NCBI RefSeq assembly: GCF_900114705.1
Contig: NZ_FOTW01000026.1
Span: forward strand, 43,473 to 107,472
Length of the DNA: 64,000 nucleotides
DNA from: Rugamonas rubra
Lineage (GTDB): Bacteria > Pseudomonadota > Gammaproteobacteria > Burkholderiales > Burkholderiaceae_D
Reading direction: 5' to 3'
Part shown: piece after piece, positions 25,324 through 34,310 of the stretch
Layout of the letters: the number at the start of each line of letters is the position of its first letter
Numbering within the stretch: the first letter of the stretch is position 1
Translations under genes and position numbers: made by a program
The notes under the pieces: generated by a model
What the model was told of the DNA's origin: nothing
What the model saw: the letters and a program-made list of their open reading frames with translations, nothing else
The model's database searches: none

Positions 25324-25764
25324 ATGGCATCAAGAAAACAAAACGCCTCCACTAAGGGAGGCGCTCATTTCACGAAGCTGGCGGGCGGTGTGAAAGGGCA
25401 AACAAAGGAAATCTTTCGCTGCGGCGTCAAGCATACCAGCAAACTCCGCAAGGAGCTACATGCCAATGGTATGGCGCTACGCGATACCTCCGGCCGCACC
25501 CAATGCGAGACCTTGTTGCGGGTGCTGCAGTACCTCGGCGATAGGGGCATTAACACCCCCGAAGGCGTGGCTTGTGGCTTCTATCGAATCGCCACGCGCA
25601 TTCAGGAGTTGGAGGCCAGTGGCTGGGTGATCGCATCACGCCGCGAGCGACTGGTTGGGCCGGATGGACTAGCCCACAACGGTATTGCACGGTATGTGCT
25701 GGTAGGGCATGGCGGCATGCTGAGCGACCCGCAAGGCTCCCTGGATTTGGAGGCGTCATGCTGA
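25324..25764 (+). CDS. Phage protein, 146 aa, winged-helix-like
   Basis: Basic N-terminus, central RTQCETLLRVLQYLGDRGIN...VACGFYRIATRIQELEASGW, a wHTH-like pattern, and a beta-rich end. Resembles small regulatory or replication accessory proteins found upstream of initiators in Burkholderiales phages. Function inferred only as DNA-binding. Confidence 0.65.
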   Translation: MASRKQNASTKGGAHFTKLAGGVKGQTKEIFRCGVKHTSKLRKELHANGMALRDTSGRTQCETLLRVLQYLGDRGINTPEGVACGFYRIATRIQELEASGWVIASRRERLVGPDGLAHNGIARYVLVGHGGMLSDPQGSLDLEASC

Positions 25765-25988
25765 ATCATCGTTCAATGGGCCCAATGCTCAACGGCGATT
25801 TTCTCGTCACCTACGCCACACCGGGATGCAACGTACCGACGGTGGTCTGTATCTGCACGTCTTCTGCTCAGGCCGATGATGAAGCAGATCGTTTGAACAG
25901 CTTGCAGAGGAAGAATGAACTGCGTCAGCCCCCCCAATGCCACACCAACATGGCCATGGTGACCGTCGAAAAAGTTTCCGAGGTCTGA
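25758..25988 (+). CDS. Small phage protein, 76 aa
   Basis: MLNHRSMGPMLNGDFLVTYA... Its ATG overlaps the preceding stop by 7 bases and it ends one base before the initiator gene. Cys-containing, mixed secondary structure, no domain recognised. Confidence 0.55.
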   Translation: MLNHRSMGPMLNGDFLVTYATPGCNVPTVVCICTSSAQADDEADRLNSLQRKNELRQPPQCHTNMAMVTVEKVSEV

Positions 25989-25989
25989 T

Positions 25990-26814
25990 ATGGCGCGTTC
26001 AAGAAACATAAAGCCCGGCCTCTACAAGAATGAGAACCTGGCGGAATGCTCGATATGGGCGAGGTTCGTATTTCCCGGACTGTGGATGCTGGCAGACCGC
26101 GAGGGACGTTTAGAAGACCGACCTAAGCGCATCAAAGGCGAGTTGTTGCCGTATGACTCGGTGGATGTGGAGCCACTGCTCATCGAACTAGAGCTACACG
26201 GTTTCATTCTCCGCTATGTCGTTGGCAGCAATCGCTTCATCCAGATATGTAAGTTTGCAGAGCACCAGTCACCGCACGTCCGCGAACAGGCCAGCGCCAT
26301 TCCTGGTCCAGGAGAAGCGTTAGAAAACACCTCCAAGGCTATGCCAAGCATCACCAAGGATGTGCCTAGCATCGCCCTAGATGATGATATGTCACCGCCA
26401 AGATCGCCTGATTCTCTGATTCCTGATTCCCTCTTCTCTGATTCACCTATAACTGCAGCTACCCCTGGCGGGGTAGTCGTCGCCAGCTTCGCTGCCGACC
26501 AGCGGCCGGCCAGGTCGATAAAACCAGATTGCCCGCACCAAGAGATTATCGCGATCTATCACGAACTGCTTCCCCAGTGCCCACAGGTGCGCGACTGGAC
26601 GACGGCCAGAGCTACTCAGTTGCGGGCCAGGTGGAACGAAGACGAGAAGCGACAGAGCCTGGGTTACTGGCGAAGTTTCTTCGAGTATGTCGGCACGTGC
26701 GACTTCCTCGTCGGACGATCAGGAAAATCCCCATTTTTTGCTGACCTTGAGTGGATGACAAAATCCAGCAACTTCACCAAGATCCGCGAGCAAAAATACG
26801 AGAACAGGAACTGA
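25990..26814 (+). CDS. Phage replication initiator/helicase loader
   Basis: 274 aa. The N-terminal domain MARSRNIKPGLYKNENLAEC...FPGLWMLADREGRLEDRPKR is the conserved start of a widespread phage replication protein family. The linker (PRSPDSLIPDSLFSDSP) is encoded over repeated CTGATTC units. The C-terminal module YHELLP...FFEYVGTCDFLVGR...FFADLEWMTKSSNFTKI matches that of the DUF1376 protein at 12764. DnaB follows immediately, so it likely loads the helicase. Confidence 0.85.
   Translation: MARSRNIKPGLYKNENLAECSIWARFVFPGLWMLADREGRLEDRPKRIKGELLPYDSVDVEPLLIELELHGFILRYVVGSNRFIQICKFAEHQSPHVREQASAIPGPGEALENTSKAMPSITKDVPSIALDDDMSPPRSPDSLIPDSLFSDSPITAATPGGVVVASFAADQRPARSIKPDCPHQEIIAIYHELLPQCPQVRDWTTARATQLRARWNEDEKRQSLGYWRSFFEYVGTCDFLVGRSGKSPFFADLEWMTKSSNFTKIREQKYENRN
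26408..26444. repeat. CTGATTC repeats in the initiator linker (possible ori iterons)
   Basis: Four exact copies of CTGATTC at 26408, 26416, 26423 and 26438 in a 37-base stretch of the initiator gene. The location between N- and C-terminal domains is the same as in the other prophage's initiator, although the repeat word differs. Confidence 0.6.
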
Positions 26815-26816
26815 GC

Positions 26817-28157
26817 ATGGACGACCACAACACCAGCCCGCAAGCCATCGAGGCGGAACAATCAGTAATCGGCGCCCTCTTGCGTGACAACGCCGCAGTT
26901 GACCGCATGGGCGACTTACGCTCGATTCACTTCTACCGCCATGACCACCGCACCATTTTTTCCGAGCTGCTCAGACAGATCTCTGCTGGCCAACAGTGCG
27001 ACGTGATCTCTGCCGGTGCGGCCCTGGCGCAGGCGGTACCGGATTGCCTAGCTTACCTGAACAGTATTCAGCAAAGCACGCCGAGCGCTGCGAATATCAA
27101 CCGCTATGCCGATTTGGTGCGCGACCGTGCATTGCGTCGCGGATTGCTGGTTGCAACGGCGGAGATGTCGGAAATGGCATTCCGTCCCGGCGCCCGGACT
27201 GCGGGGGATGTGCTGGAAGCCGCACAGACGGCGCTGGCGGCCCTAGCTGAGACTCGGGCTACCCGTGAGCCAATCCGCGCCAGCGAGGCTATGGTGGCCC
27301 ATCTTGACGTCCTGGACGGGCGTATCGAACACAAGTGTTCCGGTATCCCCACGGGATTTTCCGATATCGACACTTTGCTGACAGGTGGCCCGAATCGAGG
27401 CGCCCTCGTAATCCTAGGTGCGCGGCCGTCGATGGGTAAAACGGCCCTAGCACTGAACATCGCCACCAGCGTCTCCCAGAACTACAACGTGCTGTTCTTA
27501 TCGCAAGAAATGCAAAACGGCGAACTGCTGGACCGGGCGCTGGCATCGTTGGGAAGTATTCCGCTGGGGGCTGTGATCCGAGGTGACATGACGGATGTCG
27601 AGTGGATTGGCTTCACCGCAGCCAGCGGCAAACTGCAAAACCTAAATCTGCACTTGGATGACCAGCCCGCGCTAACGCTACTGGATGTGCGCAGCAAGGC
27701 CCGACTGACCAAGCGCAAGCATGGCCTTGACCTGCTGGTGATCGACTACCTGCAGTTGATGTCCGGCGAGGGATCTAATCGTAATCAGCAAATCGAAGAA
27801 ATCAGCCGAGGGCTAAAAGCGTTGGCCAAAGATCTGAACATCGTTGTCCTAGCGCTCTCACAGCTATCGCGCAACGCTGCCAACAAGGCCCGCCCTCAGT
27901 TGTCCGATTTGCGGGACAGCGGCGCTATCGAGCAGGACGCCGACATTGTGTTGTTCATCCACCGTGAAGAGGTCGACAACCCACAGACGCACTTGCGTGG
28001 GTTCGCAGACGTGTTCGTTGCAAAGAATCGGCAGGGCCGTATTGACGACGTATTACTGAGCTACGAAGGCGTATACACACGGTTCCGCGACAGCACAGGC
28101 ACTCGGCCCGCAGATCCGGCGCCAAACTATCGCAAGGGCTTGGCCAAGAACCTATGA
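26817..28157 (+). CDS. dnaB: Replicative DNA helicase, DnaB family (second copy)
   Basis: 446 aa from the ATG at 26817. N-terminal domain IEAEQSVIGALLRDN; Walker A GARPSMGKTALA; Walker B LLVIDYLQLMSGEG; QLSRNAANKARPQLSDLRDSG near the C-terminus. A paralogue of the helicase at 11379 but clearly diverged. Follows its loader by two bases. Host-independent replication of this block is therefore likely. Confidence 0.92.
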   Translation: MDDHNTSPQAIEAEQSVIGALLRDNAAVDRMGDLRSIHFYRHDHRTIFSELLRQISAGQQCDVISAGAALAQAVPDCLAYLNSIQQSTPSAANINRYADLVRDRALRRGLLVATAEMSEMAFRPGARTAGDVLEAAQTALAALAETRATREPIRASEAMVAHLDVLDGRIEHKCSGIPTGFSDIDTLLTGGPNRGALVILGARPSMGKTALALNIATSVSQNYNVLFLSQEMQNGELLDRALASLGSIPLGAVIRGDMTDVEWIGFTAASGKLQNLNLHLDDQPALTLLDVRSKARLTKRKHGLDLLVIDYLQLMSGEGSNRNQQIEEISRGLKALAKDLNIVVLALSQLSRNAANKARPQLSDLRDSGAIEQDADIVLFIHREEVDNPQTHLRGFADVFVAKNRQGRIDDVLLSYEGVYTRFRDSTGTRPADPAPNYRKGLAKNL

Positions 28158-28195
28158 GTCTCGACACAACAGCTCAGCAGTGATCGGAGATCCGC

Positions 28196-28513
28196 ATGCG
28201 CAGTGAGGCATTTCGCGACCTGCTGGACGGTCTAAATTCGCTCGATCTAGCGAGCGTAACCCAGCAAGACAAAGATGAATTTCGGCGATTGATTTTTCAG
28301 GTCGGGGCAGCGCACGGCGTTAGCCTGCTGGGGCCTGACGAGCGTGTCCGTACCGCACGTCAACTTCTAGATGAAGGTCTGCCGCGCCCAGAGGTTCGGG
28401 ATCGCCTGATGTCGCGCTTTCATGTCGGCGATTCGCAGGCATATCGCGACATCACGGCGGCACTTCAAATCGTCCCAAAACCAGCAGGATTTTGGGACTA
28501 CAAAAGCGCATGA
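28196..28513 (+). CDS. Phage protein, 105 aa, HTH-like
   Basis: Helical; the second half ARQLLDEGLPRPEVRDRLMS...VGDSQAYRDITAALQI looks like a helix-turn-helix of the small-terminase or DNA-binding type, but similarity is weak. It ends overlapping a possible ATG of the next gene. Function unknown. Confidence 0.55.
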   Translation: MRSEAFRDLLDGLNSLDLASVTQQDKDEFRRLIFQVGAAHGVSLLGPDERVRTARQLLDEGLPRPEVRDRLMSRFHVGDSQAYRDITAALQIVPKPAGFWDYKSA

Positions 28514-28563
28514 TCAATGCCTCAAGAATTTTTACGGCGTCGACGACGCAGAAAGGCATTGCA

Positions 28564-28911
28564 ATGGAAGTAGTTTATTTTTCGGACGAACTCGCCGCTC
28601 GCGCCCCGGGTTTCATGTTCCCTCTTTGCGAAGCTCCAGGTGGCGCCTGGCTCTCATTGAACGACGTGATAAAAGCCATTCAGCGGCGCGAGACGGTCAC
28701 TATCCGGCCCGCTTCGAGTAGTGAAATGAATCGGGCGGAGGCATTTGTTGCTCTATTCGAGATCGGGCTTATTCTGGGCGAGAAGATGGAGGCGCTGCTC
28801 GATCAAGATAGACCGGATGTCGCGGTGGGAAAGATTACTCGACTGCGCGAGGCGATTGAATCGTGCGACCCAACGCCCAGCGAGCTGCTGGACAGAAAGC
28901 TGGAGGCCTAA
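28564..28911 (+). CDS. Phage protein, 115 aa, unknown
   Basis: MEVVYFSDELAARAPGFMFP..., an alpha/beta start with LNDVIKAIQRRETVTIRPAS and a helical end. The ATG at 28564 is preceded by AAAGG; an alternative start at 28510 overlaps the previous stop. It ends directly against the start of the 536-aa virion protein gene, where capsid and terminase genes would be expected but are absent. Confidence 0.55.
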   Translation: MEVVYFSDELAARAPGFMFPLCEAPGGAWLSLNDVIKAIQRRETVTIRPASSSEMNRAEAFVALFEIGLILGEKMEALLDQDRPDVAVGKITRLREAIESCDPTPSELLDRKLEA

Positions 28912-30522
28912 ATGGGATTGCTCGACAACTTAGATACCCCGCAGGCTCAAGGCCTCCTCGGCGCGGCAGCGAGAATGCTGGCCGCATCAGGTCCCTCCCG
29001 GATGCCAACGGGATTTGGCCAAATCCTTGGGGAGGGTTGGCAGGGCTTCAATGATGGTCAGCAGGCGGCGCAGCAGCGCAAGCTGGAGCAGGACCAGATC
29101 CAGCAGATGGCGCAGCTGCGCGGCCTGCAGATCCAGGAGGCGCAGGGCGGCCTGCAAGATCACGAGCGGGCGCGCAAGAAGGCCGAGGCGCTGCTCCAGT
29201 TCTACATGAAGCCGGCCGGTGGCCAGTCCACCTCTGGCGCAGGCGGTGCGCTGCCGGCGGCGAGCATCGACGCCGGAGAATTTTACCGGGCAGCCCATTC
29301 TTACGGCGTGCCTACCGACAACGGCAGCCTGAACAAAATTGTCGATCTGGTAAATGGCGGGATGACTCCTGTGCAGGCTGCGTCGTCCCTAGCGGGGAAG
29401 AACTCGCCGACGGTGGCGAACTCCCAGCTTATCCAGGCCGCCGGCGCGAACGCGGCGCCAGTTCAAGGCGGAGCGCGTGGCGGCAATCAAAAGCAGGACG
29501 TCTACGAGCGGCGCATGGACCTCGCCCAACAGTTGCGCAGCGCCGGGTTTCCGCAAGAGGCCGACGCGCAAGAGGCGGTCGCCCTCAAGTTCAAGCCGAA
29601 GTTCGACAACTCCCCGCACGTAGTGATGGCAGCCGACGGCAAGCCGATCCTGGTCCAGACGGCGGACGACGGCACGGTGCGCCCGATCCAGGGCGGCTAC
29701 GGCGTGGCCGAGAAGCTGGCCTTCCACAACCTGGGCGGCCGCACGGTCGGCGTCAACCCATATACCGGCGCCGAGACAGCGGACTTAAAAAACACCCAGT
29801 CTCCGGACTCGGTCGCCAGCAATGCCAGCGCCGCAGCTGGCCGTGCGCAGTCGGAGCGTCATTTTCAGGAGGAACAAAGTACGCCGCAATACATGGACAC
29901 CCAGGATGGCATCATGGCGCTGCCGAAGCGCCTGGCGCCCGGTGTGTCGCCTACCGGCCGCCCGGTGTTTGGTCCCGACGGTCAGCCGCTCGAGAAAAAG
30001 CAGAATACACCGCAGTACATCGTCCAAGCCATCACCTCCAACGCAAAATCACTCTCATCCATCGACGCCGCGCTGGCCAGCCTAGGCGCGGCTGGCGGCA
30101 AGGATGCGGTCGGCTACAAGGGCTATCTGCCGAATAGCCTGCTGAATCGCCTCTATCCAGGGGGCACTGAGACACGCGCGAACATCTCGGATGTCGGTAG
30201 CTTGATCCTGCACGACCGCAGCGGCGCCGCAGTCACCGCTGCGGAATCACCGCGGCTCATGCCGTTCATTCCGCTGGCCACGGATGACGCGGAGACCGCC
30301 AAGAAGAAGCTCAGCCGCTTCAAGCAGATTTTCGAGGCGGAAACCAACAACCTGACATTCGCATTCCCGCAAGCGAAAAAACTGGCGGAGTACGCGGAAT
30401 CGCAAACAGCCGGCCAGCCGGCCAAGCCGGCGCGCAAGTCCGCCATCAAGGGACAGATTATTGATGGCTACCGATTTCAAGGTGGCGAACCTGGCGATAA
30501 AAATAATTGGGAGAAAATCTAA
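28912..30522 (+). CDS. Probable podovirus internal virion/ejection protein
   Basis: 536 aa. It begins MGLLDNLDTPQAQGLLGAAA, a pattern seen in podovirus virion proteins, followed by a Gln-rich coiled coil at 45-100, a small lysozyme-like or structural segment (AAHSYGVPTDNGSL) and a long Ala/Gly-rich body. Last gene but one in many podovirus virion operons. The next gene starts on its stop codon (TAATG). Assignment rests on pattern and neighbour rather than a defining motif. Confidence 0.55.
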   Translation: MGLLDNLDTPQAQGLLGAAARMLAASGPSRMPTGFGQILGEGWQGFNDGQQAAQQRKLEQDQIQQMAQLRGLQIQEAQGGLQDHERARKKAEALLQFYMKPAGGQSTSGAGGALPAASIDAGEFYRAAHSYGVPTDNGSLNKIVDLVNGGMTPVQAASSLAGKNSPTVANSQLIQAAGANAAPVQGGARGGNQKQDVYERRMDLAQQLRSAGFPQEADAQEAVALKFKPKFDNSPHVVMAADGKPILVQTADDGTVRPIQGGYGVAEKLAFHNLGGRTVGVNPYTGAETADLKNTQSPDSVASNASAAAGRAQSERHFQEEQSTPQYMDTQDGIMALPKRLAPGVSPTGRPVFGPDGQPLEKKQNTPQYIVQAITSNAKSLSSIDAALASLGAAGGKDAVGYKGYLPNSLLNRLYPGGTETRANISDVGSLILHDRSGAAVTAAESPRLMPFIPLATDDAETAKKKLSRFKQIFEAETNNLTFAFPQAKKLAEYAESQTAGQPAKPARKSAIKGQIIDGYRFQGGEPGDKNNWEKI

Positions 30523-32621
30523 TGTCCGGACCGTGGGAGCAATTTCAAAACAATGCTGATTCGGGACCAGCAGGGCCCTGGGATCAATTCCAGCCGCCCA
30601 AGGCTAAGCCTGGCAAGCCAATCACCCAGACGCCGGATGCCACGACCGGCGGGAACACGCTGCTCGATGGGATTTCTGGCTTCGCCTCCGGTGTGGGAAG
30701 GGGTTTCGGCAACACAGTGCTGGGCGTCCAGCGACTGGCCGGCAAGGGGCTTTCCGCTCTCGACGGGCTGACGTCGGACTTGGCGCCCACGTTATCGAGC
30801 CTCGTCTCCGGGAAAAGGCCAACATCGCTCCTTGGCAGCGCCGCCAAGTGGCTTGTCGACGATGCCGATGCCGGCCGCGCCCGGCTCAATGAGCAAAATG
30901 CCCCGTACAAGGCCGCCAGCCCGATTGCGAACGGCACGGGGGAAGTCGGCGGCTCGATCATCGCCACCTTGCCGGTCGGTGGCCTGCTGCCGAACGCGTT
31001 GCGCGCGGCGGCCGGCGCCAAAATCGTCGACGTACTACCGCGTGCGCTGCAGGCGGCCAAGGTGGGCGCGGTGTACGGCGGCGTTACCGGTGCCACCTCG
31101 TCCAATGCGGACACGTTCGGCGGCATTCTGGCGGACGGCGCGAGTGGCGCCGGAACTGGCGCATTGCTCAGCGGCTTCTCCACACCGGTGGCGGCGGGGA
31201 TAGGCGCCGTCGGCGGCAACGTGATGCAGCGCCTGTCCAAGACCAGCGCGGCGGAATACGCGAAGCAGAAGATCGCCGAGGCGCTGGCCCGCGACGCGCG
31301 CGGCAGCCTGGCCACCGGCGGCTACATCAACCCGCTTACCCAGGCCTCGGCGCGCCTTGCCAAGTTGGGCGACGAGGCGACGCTGGCCGACGCCGGCGGG
31401 CGCAACACCAACCAGCTGCTCGACACGCTGGCCACGCTGCCGGGCCGAACCAAGGACGCGGCCTACAACCTGCTACGCCAGCGTACGGCGGGCGTGGGGG
31501 ACCGCATGCGCGCGGCGGCCGAGGACGCGCTGGACACGCAGGGGCAGCGCCTGCCCACCACGGTGGCGTCGCTGATCACCCGCCGCGAGACCGACGCCGC
31601 GCCGCTGTATGCCCAGCTGCGCAACACCAGCATTCAGCCGACCCATAAGTTGACCGAGATCGTAGCGGCCGCCGACGAGCTGGGTGCCACCAAGCTCGGG
31701 CGCGAGATTGCGACGGCGCGCCAAATCCCCTTCACGCTGAACCCGGGGCAGCCGGGTAATTGGCAGATGAGCGACCTGGACCACGTCAAGCAAGGCATCG
31801 ATCAGGTACTGTCGAGCCGGAAGGCGATGAATGCCGACGGCAGCCTGACGCCGCTCGGGACCGCCTACCAGTCGCTGAAAACCCGCCTGGTCGGCGAGTT
31901 GGACGCGGCGACGACCAATCCGCAGACCGGGGAATCGCTCTACCGTAACGCGCGCCAGGCATTCTCGGCGCCGTCGGCGTTGATCGACGCGGCCAATGCC
32001 GGCAAGCTGGCTATCAACCGCGACGAGAACAGCATCCTGAACACCATGCAGGGCATGTCCGCCAACGAGATCCAGGCTTTCCGGATCGGCGCGTTCGAAG
32101 GGCTTCGCGGGAAGCTCGGTACCCAAGGGGGGCAGACCAATATCATGAACATGTGGAAGGAGCCGGCCACCCAGGAGAAGCTGAAGGCCGTGTTCGGTGA
32201 TCTGCGCTCGTACCGCGAGTTCGCCTCCAGTGTCGCCAAGGAGGCGCAGCTGAAGCGCCTGCAGAGCGTCGGCGCCGGCTCGCAAACGGCGGCCCGCGCG
32301 GCCGGTATGGGCGACCTCGACATGTCCGCTTTGGGGGAGGCGGGCGGTGGGCTTGCGGCGGCCAAGGCCGGCAACCTGCTGTCTGCGCTGGGGTCTGCCA
32401 AAAACGTATGGAATCGCGTCGCCACGCCGCAGTCGGTACGAGACAACATGGGCAACATGCTGTTGGCCAAGGGTGCCAACGGAGCGCAGAACCTGAACAA
32501 CCTCGAGGCATTGGTGCGAGAAATCAACAATCGCAACATGCTCTTGTCGAACAACGTCGGCATGTTCGGCGGCCAGGTCGGCAGCATGACGGCTACGCCG
32601 TTGCCATCGCAGCTAAAGTGA
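30522..32621 (+). CDS. Probable podovirus internal virion (DNA transfer) protein
   Basis: 699 aa. It opens with PWEQFQ and PWDQFQ repeats, then a Gly/Ala-rich hydrophobic region (GGSIIATLPVGGLLPNALRA; GGVTGATSSN) able to insert in membrane, and a long helical C-terminal domain. This architecture resembles ejection proteins that form the trans-envelope channel during infection. No portal, capsid, tail or terminase gene accompanies it in this block. Confidence 0.55.
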   Translation: MSGPWEQFQNNADSGPAGPWDQFQPPKAKPGKPITQTPDATTGGNTLLDGISGFASGVGRGFGNTVLGVQRLAGKGLSALDGLTSDLAPTLSSLVSGKRPTSLLGSAAKWLVDDADAGRARLNEQNAPYKAASPIANGTGEVGGSIIATLPVGGLLPNALRAAAGAKIVDVLPRALQAAKVGAVYGGVTGATSSNADTFGGILADGASGAGTGALLSGFSTPVAAGIGAVGGNVMQRLSKTSAAEYAKQKIAEALARDARGSLATGGYINPLTQASARLAKLGDEATLADAGGRNTNQLLDTLATLPGRTKDAAYNLLRQRTAGVGDRMRAAAEDALDTQGQRLPTTVASLITRRETDAAPLYAQLRNTSIQPTHKLTEIVAAADELGATKLGREIATARQIPFTLNPGQPGNWQMSDLDHVKQGIDQVLSSRKAMNADGSLTPLGTAYQSLKTRLVGELDAATTNPQTGESLYRNARQAFSAPSALIDAANAGKLAINRDENSILNTMQGMSANEIQAFRIGAFEGLRGKLGTQGGQTNIMNMWKEPATQEKLKAVFGDLRSYREFASSVAKEAQLKRLQSVGAGSQTAARAAGMGDLDMSALGEAGGGLAAAKAGNLLSALGSAKNVWNRVATPQSVRDNMGNMLLAKGANGAQNLNNLEALVREINNRNMLLSNNVGMFGGQVGSMTATPLPSQLK

Positions 32622-32669
32622 CCTAAATTTCCATCAACCAACCGACCCGCCCCGGCGGGAAATCTCACC

Positions 32670-32999
32670 ATGAAAGCCACCATGCCAATCGAAACCACCA
32701 CCGGCGGAACCCCGATTGCCTGCCAGTCGATCGTGCCAAACCAGCGCGCATCGGTCTGCTTGGTGCAGAACATCGCCAACATGTCCAATGGAGCAGTCAG
32801 CGGTATCTTGGGGAGCGCTACGGGGGAGATGGCGCCTGGATTGGTAGGCGTTCCGGCAATGACTCTGCAACTGGCGATAGCAGCCGGTGCTGCGGCGTTT
32901 AGGCGTGCAGTGCGTGGTGACGAAGCTGGCCGCGCGGCGACGGAACAACGCATCCGGGGTTTGCAGGACGGTGGCGTCGAGAAGGAGAAACAGGTTTGA
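32670..32999 (+). CDS. Small phage protein before integrase 2, 109 aa
   Basis: MKATMPIETTTGGTPIACQS..., with an uncharged middle (GVPAMTLQLAIAAGAAAFRR) that could be a membrane helix, and a charged tail. Its stop overlaps the TTG start of integrase 2 (TTGA). Function unknown. Confidence 0.55.
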   Translation: MKATMPIETTTGGTPIACQSIVPNQRASVCLVQNIANMSNGAVSGILGSATGEMAPGLVGVPAMTLQLAIAAGAAAFRRAVRGDEAGRAATEQRIRGLQDGGVEKEKQV

Positions 33000-34078
33000 G
33001 CTATGGATTGTTCAAGGTTGGTAAGCGCGGCATTTGGCACTATCGTTTTCAGCTCGGTGGCCTCAGTACCCAACGCAGCACCCGAGAAACGAAAAAAGGC
33101 AAAGCCGATATCGTCGCGGAGCGAGCCTACGAGGAGGCGAAGTTCGCAGCACGCGGCGCCCAGTTGGCGCCGACACTAGCCGACCTAGCGGGCCGTTGGC
33201 TGGAAATCCATGGGACTGTGGCCAGCGCGTCGCATATCCGCAGCGTCGATACCTTTGCTCGCCTGCATTTGTACGGCCTTGGTCCGAGACTGGTGTGCGA
33301 CATCACTACTGAGATGGTGGAGCTGGCCCGCAACGAGCACTTGGTGACGCATGCCCCAGCCAGCGCCAACCACTGGTTGCGCGTCCTGAAGCTGCTAATG
33401 CTCTGGGCGGTCAAACGGGGCATGCTGCAGGCAATGCCTTGGCATGTGAAGATGCTAAAAGTGCAGAAGCGGCCGCGCTCTACGCTACCAGCTAGCATGG
33501 CGCGCCAGTGGCTGGGGAATCTTGATGCGGCGACCTGGCGCGACCCGGCAGTAGGTACGGCGGTGCGTCTGATGCTTGGGCTCGGCCTGCGCGAGCTTGA
33601 GGCGGCCGGGGCCCGTTGGGAATGGCTCGATTGGGATCGCCGCGTGTACACCCCGGGCAAGACGAAGGGGCGCGAGGCCGAGCCGGTGCCCACGCCTGAT
33701 TGGGTGTTGGAGCACTTGCGCGCACTAGCGCCGGCGGCCCACGGCCTGATCGCCCCGTCGAGAAGGGGGAGCGCGCACCGCTCCGGCTTCGCGCGTACTG
33801 CCATATCCCTGGCCAACAAGGCCTGTGGCGTCGAGGGCATCACCCCGCACCGCCTGCGTGGCACCTTCGCCACCATGCTGTCCGAGGAAGGCGTGGGCGT
33901 CCAGACGATTCAGCTGGTAATGCGTCACAAAGACCCGAAGACCACTATGGCCTACTTGGAGAAGAACATCGATATCGCCGTCGCGGCACAATCGAAGATG
34001 GCGGAGAAAATGGGATTGGGACTGCGAGAAAACTGCGAAGTCCCTCCCGCCAAGCCGCATAAATCCTCATTTCCATGA
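32996..34078 (+). CDS. Tyrosine recombinase/integrase 2
   Basis: 360 aa from TTG at 32996, supported by AAGGAG 8 bases upstream and overlap with the preceding stop. Arm-binding N-terminus (GKRGIWHYRFQLGGLSTQRS), core-binding domain, then catalytic residues: Arg in GLGLRELEAAG, H-x-x-R in TPHRLRGTF, His in VMRHKDPKTT and Tyr in MAYLE. Different family from the P4-type enzyme at 22178. Its own att site should lie in the 230-base non-coding stretch after it (34079-34310), where no repeat partner was found by eye. Confidence 0.9.
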   Translation: MSYGLFKVGKRGIWHYRFQLGGLSTQRSTRETKKGKADIVAERAYEEAKFAARGAQLAPTLADLAGRWLEIHGTVASASHIRSVDTFARLHLYGLGPRLVCDITTEMVELARNEHLVTHAPASANHWLRVLKLLMLWAVKRGMLQAMPWHVKMLKVQKRPRSTLPASMARQWLGNLDAATWRDPAVGTAVRLMLGLGLRELEAAGARWEWLDWDRRVYTPGKTKGREAEPVPTPDWVLEHLRALAPAAHGLIAPSRRGSAHRSGFARTAISLANKACGVEGITPHRLRGTFATMLSEEGVGVQTIQLVMRHKDPKTTMAYLEKNIDIAVAAQSKMAEKMGLGLRENCEVPPAKPHKSSFP

Positions 34079-34310
34079 TTATCTCTAATCATCCGCTAAA
34101 TTCCCGGGGTTTTGGTGCCAAAGCGGTTGAAATCGTGGTCGGGGAGGTGGCTTGCAGACAAATCGGGATCTGTTTTTGTTGCTCAATTCCGAGGAGAGTT
34201 CCGCAACAGAAAAATTGTCATTTTCAGAGGGGCGCCGCATGCGCCCTAGGGAATATATCGCAACTCGCGGGACTTTCGGATCTCCGGTTTCCGGACCGCC
34301 TCTCTGCTTG

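Noticed and set aside
34170..34310. Tn3-family terminal repeat or res near TTGTCATTTTCAGA
   Set aside because: Only a 14-base resemblance to Tn3-like sequences, with no second end or tnpA gene. The repeat array upstream of the resolvase explains a res site better.
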